From the NCBI RefSeq assembly GCF_021502725.1, contig NZ_JAKFFS010000002.1, positions 248,001-312,000 of the forward strand: DNA of 64,000 nucleotides, written 5' to 3'. The number at the start of each line of letters is the position of its first letter. The stretch's first letter is position 1. This document shows positions 8,649-17,640 of this stretch, one piece after another. This DNA comes from Dyadobacter sp. CY345. GTDB taxonomy: Bacteria; Bacteroidota; Bacteroidia; Cytophagales; Spirosomataceae. Position numbers and translations under genes: made by a program. The notes under the pieces were generated by a model. It worked only from the letters and a program-made list of their open reading frames with translations, made no database searches and was not told the DNA's origin.

Positions 8649-11039
8649 TCAAAAAACAAAATTATAGGCAACAGTTACGATTGGCGTGGCGAAAATGTTG
8701 AGCTGATAACTTTTGGTAACTGTGTTTTCCGTTTTAAAGAAAACAGAATAAGCATTTTTTCTGGCGTATAAATTGTAAACAGAAAAAGTCCAGTGTCCCT
8801 GCCATCTTCTGTTTTTCATGCTTGGGTTATAGATATTCCATGCAAAATCGAGCCTGTGATAGTCAGGGATGCGCTTATTATTCCGCTTGTCGTAGAACGG
8901 ATAAACGTTGTTCTGATAATTAATGAAGCCGATTGGTTCACTATATGGCCGGCCCGTGCTGTAAGCGAACGTAAATCCAAAGAAATTATGACGATCAACC
9001 GTAATATCCATGGAAGCATTAAAGGTATGGGGCTTGTCATAATTAGCTGAATACCAGTCTCCCCGGTTAACAAGTTCAATTAGTGCGGCACCTTTATCAG
9101 TCTTGTTTAATGATCTGGCATAAGTATAATTCGCCCAACCTTTCAGATTGCCTTTTTTCTTAGACAACATCAATTCCACCCCGTAAGATTTATTTATTCC
9201 CTGGATTAGTTGTGTTTCGGGATATTTTTGAAGCAGAAAATCCGCGCCAGGTTTGTAATCGATAATGTTATTTGCCAGACGATAATATCCTTCCATTGTC
9301 ACTTCGTAAATATTTTCGTCAAAGGCTTTGTAAATGCCCGCTGTAAACAGGTTACTTACTTGCGGTTTGATATGCGTGTCGCTCGTTTTCCATCTCGAAG
9401 TAGGAATTGGAGTGGCTGTATTTGAAACCACCTGAAGATATTGACGCATCAAATTATAGCCGAATTTTAAAGAAATCTGATCGTTTAGTGCATAACTGAT
9501 GCCCAGCCGGGGTTCGAATCCACCGTAAGATTTTGAAATTTCACCTTTTCTAAAAACCGTTGAATCCATAACCGCAAAATCGTCTCTCGGCTGTCCCGGA
9601 ATATAATTTCTGATCGTTGAACTGCCAATTGACATGAAAAAAGAATACCGCAGCCCAAATGAGACCGCGAGTTTTGGCGAAATTTTTATTTCATCATCCA
9701 GATACCAGGCCAGTTCATTCGCTCTTTCTGTTGGTGTTGAAATATAATTGACACTGGTACTCAACCCCGGCTCCAAAGTTCCAGGTTTAATTTCATAATT
9801 TGTCGCCACCAAACCCGTTTCAATTTTATGATTTGTCAGTTGATAATTCAGGTTGGATTTAATTTGTTTCTGGGCAACAGAAGAGGGTAATTTTACAACG
9901 ATCCCGGTTGCTTGTTCCTTTGTCCCAATTTCAGGAGCGTAACGAGCATATACCGCCGTTGTTTGTAAGTTTAGTTTTGGTGAAATAACATGAAGCCAGC
10001 GAAGCATCCCGTTCGTTGTAATATGCTTATAGTAAGTATCAGTTCCGACGACATTTGGCAGATTAGTCAGTAAATCAGTTTTGAAAAAATCATTGCTGTA
10101 ATATCCCATGAACGTGAGTGTATTTTTATCATTGATTCTGTAAAAAGATTTCGTAGATAATTCGCCGAATTTAGCGCGAATATTGTTTAGTCTTTTGTCA
10201 AGTTTAGGTAATATAAAATCGTTAAAGGCGCCTCTTCCAGCTACGTAAATACCAAGTTTTCCTTTGATAATGGGGACATCCAGCAACAACCGGTTTGAAA
10301 CCAGACTAACTCCTCCCGACATTTTAAACTTGTCCAGATTCGGGTTTTTTGTAGAAATGTCAAGAACAGATGCAACGCGCCCGCCAAACCGTGCCGGGAC
10401 ATTCCCCTTGTATAAATCCAGACTGTTAACTGTATTTGGCGGTATGACAGAAAATAATCCGAACATATGCGTTGGGTTGAAAATAGGGGTGTCATCCAGC
10501 AAAATTAATGTTTGATCCGTTGTTCCGCCCCGGATATTGACACCATTTGACGCTTCACCAACACTGGAAACGCCGGGCAACATTTGTAAACTTCTCAGAA
10601 TATCCAACTCTCCAAATGCAGATGGAAGTTTTTCGAGGGTTTTGATGTTAATTTGAAGTGATCCCAAAATCGGTTGGCGAATTGTGTTATCGTATCCTTT
10701 GCTGGTAACAATTACTTCTTCAAGCTGGCTGGAAGTCGTCGTCATCAACACATCCATATGAAATTTTTGGACTCCATCTTTGATGAAAGTCCTGACGGTT
10801 TCGTAGCCTACATGACGGATCGTTATCACGTGTTCTCCCGTTGGCAGGTCAATGAGGAAATTGCCTTTTTCATCAACTTTGTCTGTCGACAGGTTTTTAC
10901 GGTAGTCAACAACAATTGTAGCACCCGGCAATGGAGCAAGCGTAGCAGAGTCTTTGACTGTCCCTGTAATTTTCAGACCTTGTGCTTTACAAAAAAATGC
11001 AGCTGTCAGTAAAAAAAATATTAGATAAAATCTCTTCAT
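8649..11039 (-). CDS. TonB-dependent outer-membrane receptor with N-terminal carboxypeptidase-like domain
   Basis: The 796-residue product has a type I signal peptide (MKRFYLIFFLL...FCKAQG), a carboxypeptidase-regulatory-like beta-sandwich (about residues 22-105, beginning GTVKDSATLAPLPGATIVV), a TonB plug domain (about 120-230, with SNGVNIRGGTTDQTLILLDD) and a long C-terminal beta-barrel ending in an aromatic FVF. It is about the right length for the short class of Bacteroidota receptors rather than the 1000-residue SusC class. The start at 11039 is preferred over an in-frame start at 11126 because it gives the signal peptide and follows the upstream stop by 10 bases, whereas 11126 would overlap the DUF4249 gene. 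It is the last gene of a three-gene run with DUF4249 and GH31. Confidence 0.93.
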   Translation of the reverse strand: MKRFYLIFFLLTAAFFCKAQGLKITGTVKDSATLAPLPGATIVVDYRKNLSTDKVDEKGNFLIDLPTGEHVITIRHVGYETVRTFIKDGVQKFHMDVLMTTTSSQLEEVIVTSKGYDNTIRQPILGSLQINIKTLEKLPSAFGELDILRSLQMLPGVSSVGEASNGVNIRGGTTDQTLILLDDTPIFNPTHMFGLFSVIPPNTVNSLDLYKGNVPARFGGRVASVLDISTKNPNLDKFKMSGGVSLVSNRLLLDVPIIKGKLGIYVAGRGAFNDFILPKLDKRLNNIRAKFGELSTKSFYRINDKNTLTFMGYYSNDFFKTDLLTNLPNVVGTDTYYKHITTNGMLRWLHVISPKLNLQTTAVYARYAPEIGTKEQATGIVVKLPSSVAQKQIKSNLNYQLTNHKIETGLVATNYEIKPGTLEPGLSTSVNYISTPTERANELAWYLDDEIKISPKLAVSFGLRYSFFMSIGSSTIRNYIPGQPRDDFAVMDSTVFRKGEISKSYGGFEPRLGISYALNDQISLKFGYNLMRQYLQVVSNTATPIPTSRWKTSDTHIKPQVSNLFTAGIYKAFDENIYEVTMEGYYRLANNIIDYKPGADFLLQKYPETQLIQGINKSYGVELMLSKKKGNLKGWANYTYARSLNKTDKGAALIELVNRGDWYSANYDKPHTFNASMDITVDRHNFFGFTFAYSTGRPYSEPIGFINYQNNVYPFYDKRNNKRIPDYHRLDFAWNIYNPSMKNRRWQGHWTFSVYNLYARKNAYSVFFKTENTVTKSYQLNIFATPIVTVAYNFVF

Positions 11040-11049
11040 ATACCAATGG

Positions 11050-12312
11050 TTACTGAGTCCACTTCCAGTCTTTTGGCAGGAATGGCGTGCGTGATCTGCT
11101 GTTTTTACATATCGCCAAAGGAACATAAGGCCTTTCCGCTGACCTCTCTTCCAGAATAGGGTCGCGATTGTTAATCGTTTTAAACAATTGGTTCAGCACG
11201 GCCAGGTTCAAAATATTTTTTCGCCAGAGCATGGTTTTATATTCCGCAACCGATGAAGCCGTAAAAAATCCAATGATCAATTCATTTTTATCCTTAACAT
11301 TTAAAACATTTCCTTGAATTGGCGCAGGTGGGGTGTCTGCAAGTGTTCCGGAGTTTACCGCCTGATCCTGAATGAGTTTTAGGAACCGGTAAGCATTTGG
11401 AGTCAGGGAGTTTTGCTGTAAGCTAACGAGACAAGGATTCGCCTGGAGTAGTGGTATTTGTGCAACCAATTTGTCTTTTTGACTTTGTCCGTTGGTGTAA
11501 ATATCTGAAAAAATGGTAATCTCAGAGCTGTAAAAGATATCCCAGCACAGATCTGCGCAGGTGTAATCATAAATATTATTGTATTTCAAAGTTAGGTCTT
11601 TGAAGCAGTCACCGTCAATACCATTTTCAGATTGGAACAGATAATACTTTCCCTGATTGCAGGTTGCACAGGTTTTCTGAGTTTCCCATAAAGTCCATTG
11701 CCAGCGATAAAAATTTTGCTCACCAGCCGGGTCATCAAAATTTACGTAGATGTCGTTACTTGGTGTAAAGTCGCGGTAATACGCTGAATAATTTGGCAAA
11801 CCTTTTGGATTAAAAACATCGTAGGCCGTTTTCACTGGCGCAACAGGAAGCATTTTTTCTGAGGATGATTCATAACTGTTTCCCGTTTCAGTTTCAAACT
11901 GCAACTGATAGGAATCTCCGACTTTTCCTTTCAAAGCGGCTGGAAGTTGATATACTCCGGGATCTGTTTCCGCAAGATTGAAGGTTTGTGTGCTGTTTAC
12001 GATGATTTTTACTTTTGCTTTGGTCAGCGGAAAAGTGGATTCACCTATTGTCCAGATCGTTTGCGAGAATTCAGAACTTTCATTGACAGCATCAGGATTC
12101 GTTTTTGCAAGTTTGATATACTGCGGACCATCCATATCAGTTACTACGCCATCCACCACAATGTATTCCTTAGGAGTGTCAAACCTGACACTGAACGGTT
12201 CCACGCATCCGTGTAAAAAAGTGAATAACATCATCAGGAAAATCGAAAACTTTGCAGATACGAAAGACCTATTCAATGACGATTGTTTTAGTTTGAATTT
12301 TGCCTTTCTCAT
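11050..12312 (-). CDS. DUF4249 family lipoprotein, partner of the TonB receptor
   Basis: DUF4249 proteins are Bacteroidota envelope lipoproteins nearly always encoded next to a TonB-dependent receptor of the type found just downstream; they are thought to assist it, though their ligand is unknown. The family start is recognisable after the lipobox (HGC, then VEPFSVRFDTPKEYIVVDGVVTD), with a Cys-rich middle (CATCNQGKYY, CADLCWD) and a C-terminal region ending in W.WTQ. As written the reading frame begins at 12312 and overlaps the end of the GH31 gene by 44 bases, giving a long positively charged leader before the hydrophobic segment. An ATG at 12234 would also leave a short hydrophobic signal, so the exact start is uncertain. 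Confidence 0.88.
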   Translation of the reverse strand: MRKAKFKLKQSSLNRSFVSAKFSIFLMMLFTFLHGCVEPFSVRFDTPKEYIVVDGVVTDMDGPQYIKLAKTNPDAVNESSEFSQTIWTIGESTFPLTKAKVKIIVNSTQTFNLAETDPGVYQLPAALKGKVGDSYQLQFETETGNSYESSSEKMLPVAPVKTAYDVFNPKGLPNYSAYYRDFTPSNDIYVNFDDPAGEQNFYRWQWTLWETQKTCATCNQGKYYLFQSENGIDGDCFKDLTLKYNNIYDYTCADLCWDIFYSSEITIFSDIYTNGQSQKDKLVAQIPLLQANPCLVSLQQNSLTPNAYRFLKLIQDQAVNSGTLADTPPAPIQGNVLNVKDKNELIIGFFTASSVAEYKTMLWRKNILNLAVLNQLFKTINNRDPILEERSAERPYVPLAICKNSRSRTPFLPKDWKWTQ

Positions 12313-15010
12313 TACTTAGCTTGAAAATATATGCTCCTTTCAGTTTTTTGACATCCAGCATAAAATTAACGACAGTTCCATTTTGCTGTTTTCCCAGCTG
12401 CTTGCCGGCAACAATTGTCCCGGTATTATTGAAAACTTCAAGACTGTAATCGCCGGATTCCACAAACTTGATTTTCACCGATAAAGGGTCGCGCGAAAGA
12501 CCTGGGTTGGGGTAAACAGTAAATATGTTTGCTGGTTTGGGTGGTTCAGTTGCAGTGATAATACCAAGTCCGTCCCGGGTTATGGTTATGATTAGCGGAT
12601 CTTTACATTCCCAGTCATACCGAATTTTTAGTTCTTTATTTGCAAGATTATAATAGGCTGAGGCACTGGTAAATTCGTTGGCATATTGCACAACGGGATA
12701 GTCTTTTCCATTGATTTTTAGAGCAACAGGAGGAGAAGTCAAATTTTTAATTTCAAAAACCAGGTTTCTTTTTGCAATCGATTTTTCAAAGCTTTTCTTC
12801 CTGACCGTTGTTATTTGAATACTATCAGCCGAAACTCGGCCGGTGAAATCAACTAACTCATATTTTCCGTTTGTCAGCGAGTTAGGGTCAATGCCATCAT
12901 CATGAAACATACTGAATGTTGAAGAAGGAGTGGAAATATCCTGAAAGAATTTTACCGTTAAACTGTCTGAAGTATAGAAATCAGTGGATCTTTTTTTGGA
13001 AGACGAAAGCGGAATAAAACTTCCGGCCTTGGCATAAACTGGAATGTGTTCGACGGTAAGTGTAGGAAAGATATTTTTATTGCCTTCATACATTTCATCC
13101 GTCCAGAAGTTGAACCATTTTCCTCCCGGCAATACAACTTTACGCGAAGGCATCCCATGTAGAAGTACCGGAGCAACGATCATGTTTTCGCCAAAAAAAT
13201 ACTGGTCATTGATATCACCAAGATTTTTCCTGTTTTCAAAATAGTCCATCGGCATACAGATCGGTCTGCCTGAGATACTGTTTTTCCAGGCAAGAGAATA
13301 AGTATACGGCAGCAGTTGATAACGTATGTTGAGATAATTTTTTACAATGCTGTAAAACGGCTCGCTCAGATTGAACGGTTCAGGATTTGGACGTTGGCCA
13401 TGATTTCGGGTAATGGGTGAAAAAGTGCCAAACTGGAACCAACGTAAATCCAGTTCTTCGTCCTTGTCCGTTTTATCAGACATTGTTGCAAACCCGCCAA
13501 TATCCGAATGCATATAAGCGAGTCCGGACATTCCAGCCTGCACAATAATAGGAATCTGTAATTTCAAACCAGCCCAATAACGTGCGACATCACCACTCCA
13601 AGGCAGCACGCCGTATCGTTGCGAACCCGTCCATCCCGAGCGGGTAAGGTTGAAAAGCCGTTTTTCGGGAAAATCTTTTTTGTAATGCTCAAATAGATTT
13701 CCGGACCAGAAAAGCGAATAAAGATTATGTACCTGACGTGCGTTGCCGAGAATATGATAAGCGTCAAAAGGGTGATAGTCCGGTTCTATTTTGTCAGTCC
13801 ACCAGCCGCCAACTCCTTGAAGGCTAAGTTTCTTGTATTTTTCCCAAAGCCAGGTTTGTGTTTCTGGCTTGAAAATATCAAGTAATCCCACGGTTCCGTT
13901 CCATATATCCTGCGTATAAGTCTGGCCTGAGTCATATCGTTTGGCAAAAAGTGATAAAGTTTCAGCGCTCTGGTATTGGTCAGATTTCGTACTTATATAA
14001 GGGTCGGTTATCAGAATTGTTTTGACTCCTTTCGCTTTTAACCTCGTCATCATATCCTCCGGCGATGGCCAGGTTGGCGCATACCAATCCATAGTTCCCA
14101 TTTTTGTTTCGTCGCCATACCAGTATAAATCCAACCCAACCGCATCCAGAGGAAATCCCTGATTTTGTAATTTACTTACCGCATTCGTGGCTTCACTCTG
14201 ATTTTTGTAACCGAATTTTGACTGAATATATCCCAGGGCCCAGCGTGGAGGAAGTGGTTGTCGTCCGGTAAGCAACGTGTAGTTTTCCAAAATTTTATCA
14301 TTACTATCACCATGGATGAGATAATATGCCCAACGGCCCGCACTGAGGATCTCGATATTAAGCCTGGTGGAATCGAGCGAGCCTACGTACATCCGCATCA
14401 TTCCTGGCTGATCGCTATCCAAAAGAAGGCCGTACTTATGAGAGGAAATGATGAAAGGAACATTAAAACTTTGGGACAAACCCGTTGCCTGATCATAATA
14501 CGCGTGTTCCCAGGTGTTGTAAAATTCAAATGCTTTTTTATTTAAATCAGGGCCAAATGGCCGTCCGCCCGCACCGTGAAAAACTTCAGAAGGATTAATG
14601 CGGAAGGAAAGAAAAACGGAATCTTGCGAATATCTAATGCCTTGATCGTCCTCAATTTTCACTTCATTACCGGATTTCAAGGCGATGGAGAGCGGAATTT
14701 TATTTATTTCCAGGGAACAGTTTTGAAATAAAAGCTGAATGGAATTGTTGGATTCGGAAATTTTATCGAAGCCTATATTTGACTTCAAGTTGACAGTGTA
14801 AGAACTGTCGAAAGCTAGACTTGTTTTGGAATTCAAAAATTGAACTTTGAATATTTCAGATGTAATCGCCTGAATTTTTAAGACTCCGCTGGTTCCTTGA
14901 ACGATAAGACTTTCCCCTGATTTCTCATAACCAACAAAGTTGCCCGCACTTTGTCCATAGGAAGAATCATAAAAAAATATCAAAAAAAGAAACCAGTAAA
15001 ATTTATTCAT
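12269..15010 (-). CDS. Glycoside hydrolase family 31 (alpha-glucosidase/alpha-xylosidase type) with T9SS sorting domain
   Basis: A 913-residue exported retaining alpha-glycosidase. After a signal peptide (MNKFYWFLFLIFF...YGQS) come the N-terminal GH31 beta-sandwich, the catalytic barrel and beta-sandwich domains of the DUF5110 type. The nucleophile should be Asp406 in GGWWTDKIEP and the acid/base Asp474 in PWSGDVARYW, preceded by NLTRSGWTGSQRYG, a strong GH31 signature. The last 80 residues (from about TVYPNPGLSRDP to the end) form a type IX secretion C-terminal sorting domain, so the enzyme is probably secreted or attached to the cell surface. Start 15010 is chosen because it gives a clean signal peptide; an ATG at 15040 only adds a polar stretch. 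Substrate specificity cannot be read from sequence. It heads the operon with DUF4249 and the TonB receptor. Confidence 0.93.
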   Translation of the reverse strand: MNKFYWFLFLIFFYDSSYGQSAGNFVGYEKSGESLIVQGTSGVLKIQAITSEIFKVQFLNSKTSLAFDSSYTVNLKSNIGFDKISESNNSIQLLFQNCSLEINKIPLSIALKSGNEVKIEDDQGIRYSQDSVFLSFRINPSEVFHGAGGRPFGPDLNKKAFEFYNTWEHAYYDQATGLSQSFNVPFIISSHKYGLLLDSDQPGMMRMYVGSLDSTRLNIEILSAGRWAYYLIHGDSNDKILENYTLLTGRQPLPPRWALGYIQSKFGYKNQSEATNAVSKLQNQGFPLDAVGLDLYWYGDETKMGTMDWYAPTWPSPEDMMTRLKAKGVKTILITDPYISTKSDQYQSAETLSLFAKRYDSGQTYTQDIWNGTVGLLDIFKPETQTWLWEKYKKLSLQGVGGWWTDKIEPDYHPFDAYHILGNARQVHNLYSLFWSGNLFEHYKKDFPEKRLFNLTRSGWTGSQRYGVLPWSGDVARYWAGLKLQIPIIVQAGMSGLAYMHSDIGGFATMSDKTDKDEELDLRWFQFGTFSPITRNHGQRPNPEPFNLSEPFYSIVKNYLNIRYQLLPYTYSLAWKNSISGRPICMPMDYFENRKNLGDINDQYFFGENMIVAPVLLHGMPSRKVVLPGGKWFNFWTDEMYEGNKNIFPTLTVEHIPVYAKAGSFIPLSSSKKRSTDFYTSDSLTVKFFQDISTPSSTFSMFHDDGIDPNSLTNGKYELVDFTGRVSADSIQITTVRKKSFEKSIAKRNLVFEIKNLTSPPVALKINGKDYPVVQYANEFTSASAYYNLANKELKIRYDWECKDPLIITITRDGLGIITATEPPKPANIFTVYPNPGLSRDPLSVKIKFVESGDYSLEVFNNTGTIVAGKQLGKQQNGTVVNFMLDVKKLKGAYIFKLSNEKGKIQTKTIVIE

Positions 15011-15274
15011 GCACAATTGAAATGGCGAAGATGTGTTCAATCGGATTTAAAAAAAACAAAATAAAATGTTTATTATCCAAATTTAATATAATAATTGGTA
15101 TTTATTTGGATAAAAGTTTTACTTAAAAATTCCCATAAGTCACTGCCAGACGATAGTTTTATTCGATCTCAATTCGAAAAATTTTATTGAATAAAATATG
15201 TAACTCATATTGAACATTTCAAAGACTATTGCGGCAGATTTCTCGTTGATGCTAAAACCCTTCAATCAAAAAGC
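15011..15274. other. AT-rich divergent intergenic region
   Basis: This gap separates the divergent GH31 operon and the small envelope gene at 15275. It is very AT rich. The only promoter-like match I can point to is TAAATTTG on the minus strand (15085 to 15078), which fits the TAnnTTTG -7 pattern for the GH31 operon, without a convincing -33 element. No coding or RNA gene is apparent. Confidence 0.4.
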
Positions 15275-15820
15275 ATGTACAAATTAGCGACTCTATTGTG
15301 CCTAATCTGTGTCAATGGATTTTGTCAAAACCGTTATACTTCTGTCCGGGCAGGGGTAGGTGTCGAAGCCTTTGGGATTGCTCCGCAAGGCCAGGTATAT
15401 GCAGAAGCATTTTTCGGCAATCTGCCACGGTCTTTTTGGAATGTGCAGGCTGGATTGGGGATTATTGATGGTAGTGATTTTCTTACGTATTCGTTTTCCG
15501 GTGCCTTGACCTATTCTTATTTGCTCAATCCTTACCGACGTACCCAATGCAACCCAGTCCCTGGCCACAATAATTTTGAAGCATATCTGGAAGCAGGTGT
15601 TGCTTCATTTTTTTGTGATACAAAATTCAACGAAAGTATGTTTTATGTTCCGAAAACAGGAAGGGAGCCTTTGTTTACACCGCTTGGACTGGCGGGTTTA
15701 AGATTTCACTTTGTATCAGAAAAGTTTATATATATCTTAAAAGCGCGGTATACTCCGGCATTGATTGAGAGCCGATATGCTTCTGTGGCGGGTCTGGCGG
15801 TTGGTTTTGGCTGGCGTTAA
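15275..15820 (+). CDS. Small predicted outer-membrane or exported protein
   Basis: The 181-residue product has a signal peptide (MYKLATLLCLICVNGFCQN) and alternating beta-rich segments with Gly and aromatic residues (VGVEAFGIAPQGQVYAEAFFG, SGALTYSYLLNPYR, LAVGFGWR at the very end). This composition fits a small beta-barrel of the outer membrane with about eight strands, but no family is recognised. It stands alone: the GH31 operon is divergent upstream and the next gene is convergent. Function unknown. Confidence 0.75.
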   Translation: MYKLATLLCLICVNGFCQNRYTSVRAGVGVEAFGIAPQGQVYAEAFFGNLPRSFWNVQAGLGIIDGSDFLTYSFSGALTYSYLLNPYRRTQCNPVPGHNNFEAYLEAGVASFFCDTKFNESMFYVPKTGREPLFTPLGLAGLRFHFVSEKFIYILKARYTPALIESRYASVAGLAVGFGWR

Positions 15821-15863
15821 GTTTATTTAAAGGAACCTTGTGACAACAGTCTTTTCGCAATTC

Positions 15864-16958
15864 CTAATCGCAATCTGCATATTTATATGTCTTTTGAGAG
15901 GTGAAAATTGCATTCTCGGAATCGGAAATAGAAGTGGATGTTTCGGGATATCCCTTTGAATTTAACTTATAAGTGAAACTTTCTTCATAAGTCAGTTTAT
16001 TCTGAAAATTAGTAAGCTTCTTGCTGATCAAATTATTAACTCCTTCGTTCGTCAGTAGTAGTTGGAAAGGCTCGACAATGCCCTTAAAAGAAGTTATTGT
16101 TGTTAATTCGGGATTTGGATTATTATCATACGCATTTTCGTAAAGAGAAGTTAAGCTGTTGTTATAGAAATATTCAAGCCTCAAAAGATTTCCACGTGTA
16201 TCATATTTGTATATAATTTTTGTATCAGCGAAATTTGTAGAGAGAATTTTACCCTGTTCGTCATACAGGGAGGTGGTTCCAATAACGCCGCTATTGTTTC
16301 GAACAACTTTTGACGTTAGCTTGCCTTTGATATAATTAGATGTTTCGGTTGATCCATCCGGAGTTTTCTGTGTCATTTGAGCAATATTTCCGTCTGTGTC
16401 CTTCGTGTAAGCAAAGCTTTTCTGACTATGGACCGTGTTAGTTTTCAAAGTGGTTTTTTCACTACTAAATTTGATATCAATCTGTTTAAGTTCTAAGCTT
16501 AAAAAACCGTCCTGGTATTGGTATTTGGTCGTTTCTATTACTTCGACGCTTCCTTCTTTATATGCTGGATAATTTTCATGAATAAAAACAGCCCTGTCGC
16601 TGCCTTTATTCAAATTTGTTGTGGTATGAATAAATTCAGTTAAATAACCCTGAGTATCGTACTTGTACAAGTATTGATGTGTTTCAAATATTGTAGAAAT
16701 TTCGGTATTGTCAGATGTGTCTATTACTACATTCTTTCTACTTGTGGTATATTGTTCAGGTAAATCTTCATCGTTTCTAGATAAATTTGATTCATAATCT
16801 TCGGTCGTACTGGTCTGGTAGTATTTTTGAGTCCACTTGGATTTTACACCTATAAATTGACAACGTTTTTCCTGAAGTAATTCATGGTCTTTGCAAGAAG
16901 AAATAAGAAGTAGGCAAAGGAAAATCAGCGATTTAGATTCATTCCAGATCATTGGCAA
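15864..16958 (-). CDS. Lipoprotein with YD-like repeats, function unknown
   Basis: The 364-residue product begins with a signal peptide and lipobox at Cys22 (LLISSCKDHE). The body carries several degenerate copies of a Y-x-Y-D-x-x-G-x-L pattern (YKYDTQGYLTEF near 100, YTKDTDGNIAQM near 190, YKYDTRGNLLRLEY near 250, YKLNSKGYPETS near 340), resembling the YD repeats of RHS-type proteins but much shorter. In Bacteroidota such single-lipoprotein YD proteins are common and uncharacterised. It is transcribed divergently from the small lipoprotein gene at 17105. Confidence 0.78.
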   Translation of the reverse strand: MPMIWNESKSLIFLCLLLISSCKDHELLQEKRCQFIGVKSKWTQKYYQTSTTEDYESNLSRNDEDLPEQYTTSRKNVVIDTSDNTEISTIFETHQYLYKYDTQGYLTEFIHTTTNLNKGSDRAVFIHENYPAYKEGSVEVIETTKYQYQDGFLSLELKQIDIKFSSEKTTLKTNTVHSQKSFAYTKDTDGNIAQMTQKTPDGSTETSNYIKGKLTSKVVRNNSGVIGTTSLYDEQGKILSTNFADTKIIYKYDTRGNLLRLEYFYNNSLTSLYENAYDNNPNPELTTITSFKGIVEPFQLLLTNEGVNNLISKKLTNFQNKLTYEESFTYKLNSKGYPETSTSISDSENAIFTSQKTYKYADCD

Positions 16959-17104
16959 GATTGTCGGATTTAAAGAAATTCAAAGTGGGCAGGAGTAGGT
17001 TCTTACTCTTGTAACTGTTAATAATTATTGACTTAGTAAATTTCTTTGCACTAATACTTCCAAGTTAGTAATTTTAAGGTTACAAATAGCTATGAAAATT
17101 TACC

Positions 17105-17581
17105 ATGAAAAAACTCGTTTTTCTATCGCTGATCCTTATTTCAATTATATCTCAATCTTGCAAAAACCGGGATCCATTTCCCGATTATGCTTCAAAACTT
17201 GTTGGGGAGTTTGATATTTCATATTTGATTATTGATCTGGATAAAAAAGAAGCGATATCAGCTGATTTGGGTGATTCCCGGTTTGCCAGAATCAATCTGA
17301 AACGGAAGAGTAATCAGTACCTGACGGCAACAGTAACCATTGACGATTCCACAACAAAATTTACAGATACTTTTGACCTGGTTGTTTCTGAAAGTGCTGA
17401 TCAAGCCGATGCCTATGGGAAACCTGGTTTTTTAACCAGTTATAATGTCGGGGCAGTTACTTCAAACGCTATTTCTTATAACAGTTGGAGTTTGTACGAG
17501 GATGGAAGTTTGATCGGTTTTATTCAGTATGGTGATGACAAGTCAATCAAAAGATTTGCGATAGGGACCGTTATCGATTAA
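17105..17581 (+). CDS. Small lipoprotein of unknown function
   Basis: A 158-residue product with signal peptide and lipobox at Cys19 (ISQSCKN). The rest is soluble, with an N-terminal LVGEFDISYLIIDL segment that resembles the strand-rich domains of Bacteroidota lipocalin-like lipoproteins, but I cannot place it in a named family. It is monocistronic: the upstream gene is divergent and a hairpin terminator follows directly after the stop codon. Confidence 0.75.
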   Translation: MKKLVFLSLILISIISQSCKNRDPFPDYASKLVGEFDISYLIIDLDKKEAISADLGDSRFARINLKRKSNQYLTATVTIDDSTTKFTDTFDLVVSESADQADAYGKPGFLTSYNVGAVTSNAISYNSWSLYEDGSLIGFIQYGDDKSIKRFAIGTVID

Positions 17582-17588
17582 GAGTACT

Positions 17589-17629
17589 GGTTAAAAGGGC
17601 AGGAGATTAAATTCCAAACCCTTTTAACC
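17589..17629. terminator. Bidirectional hairpin terminator between convergent genes
   Basis: The inverted arms GGTTAAAAGGG and CCCTTTTAACC pair perfectly over 11 bp around a 19-base loop. It sits between the small lipoprotein gene and the convergent SDR gene, 11 bases before the latter's stop. Confidence 0.65.
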
Positions 17630-17640
17630 AATAATATCTT

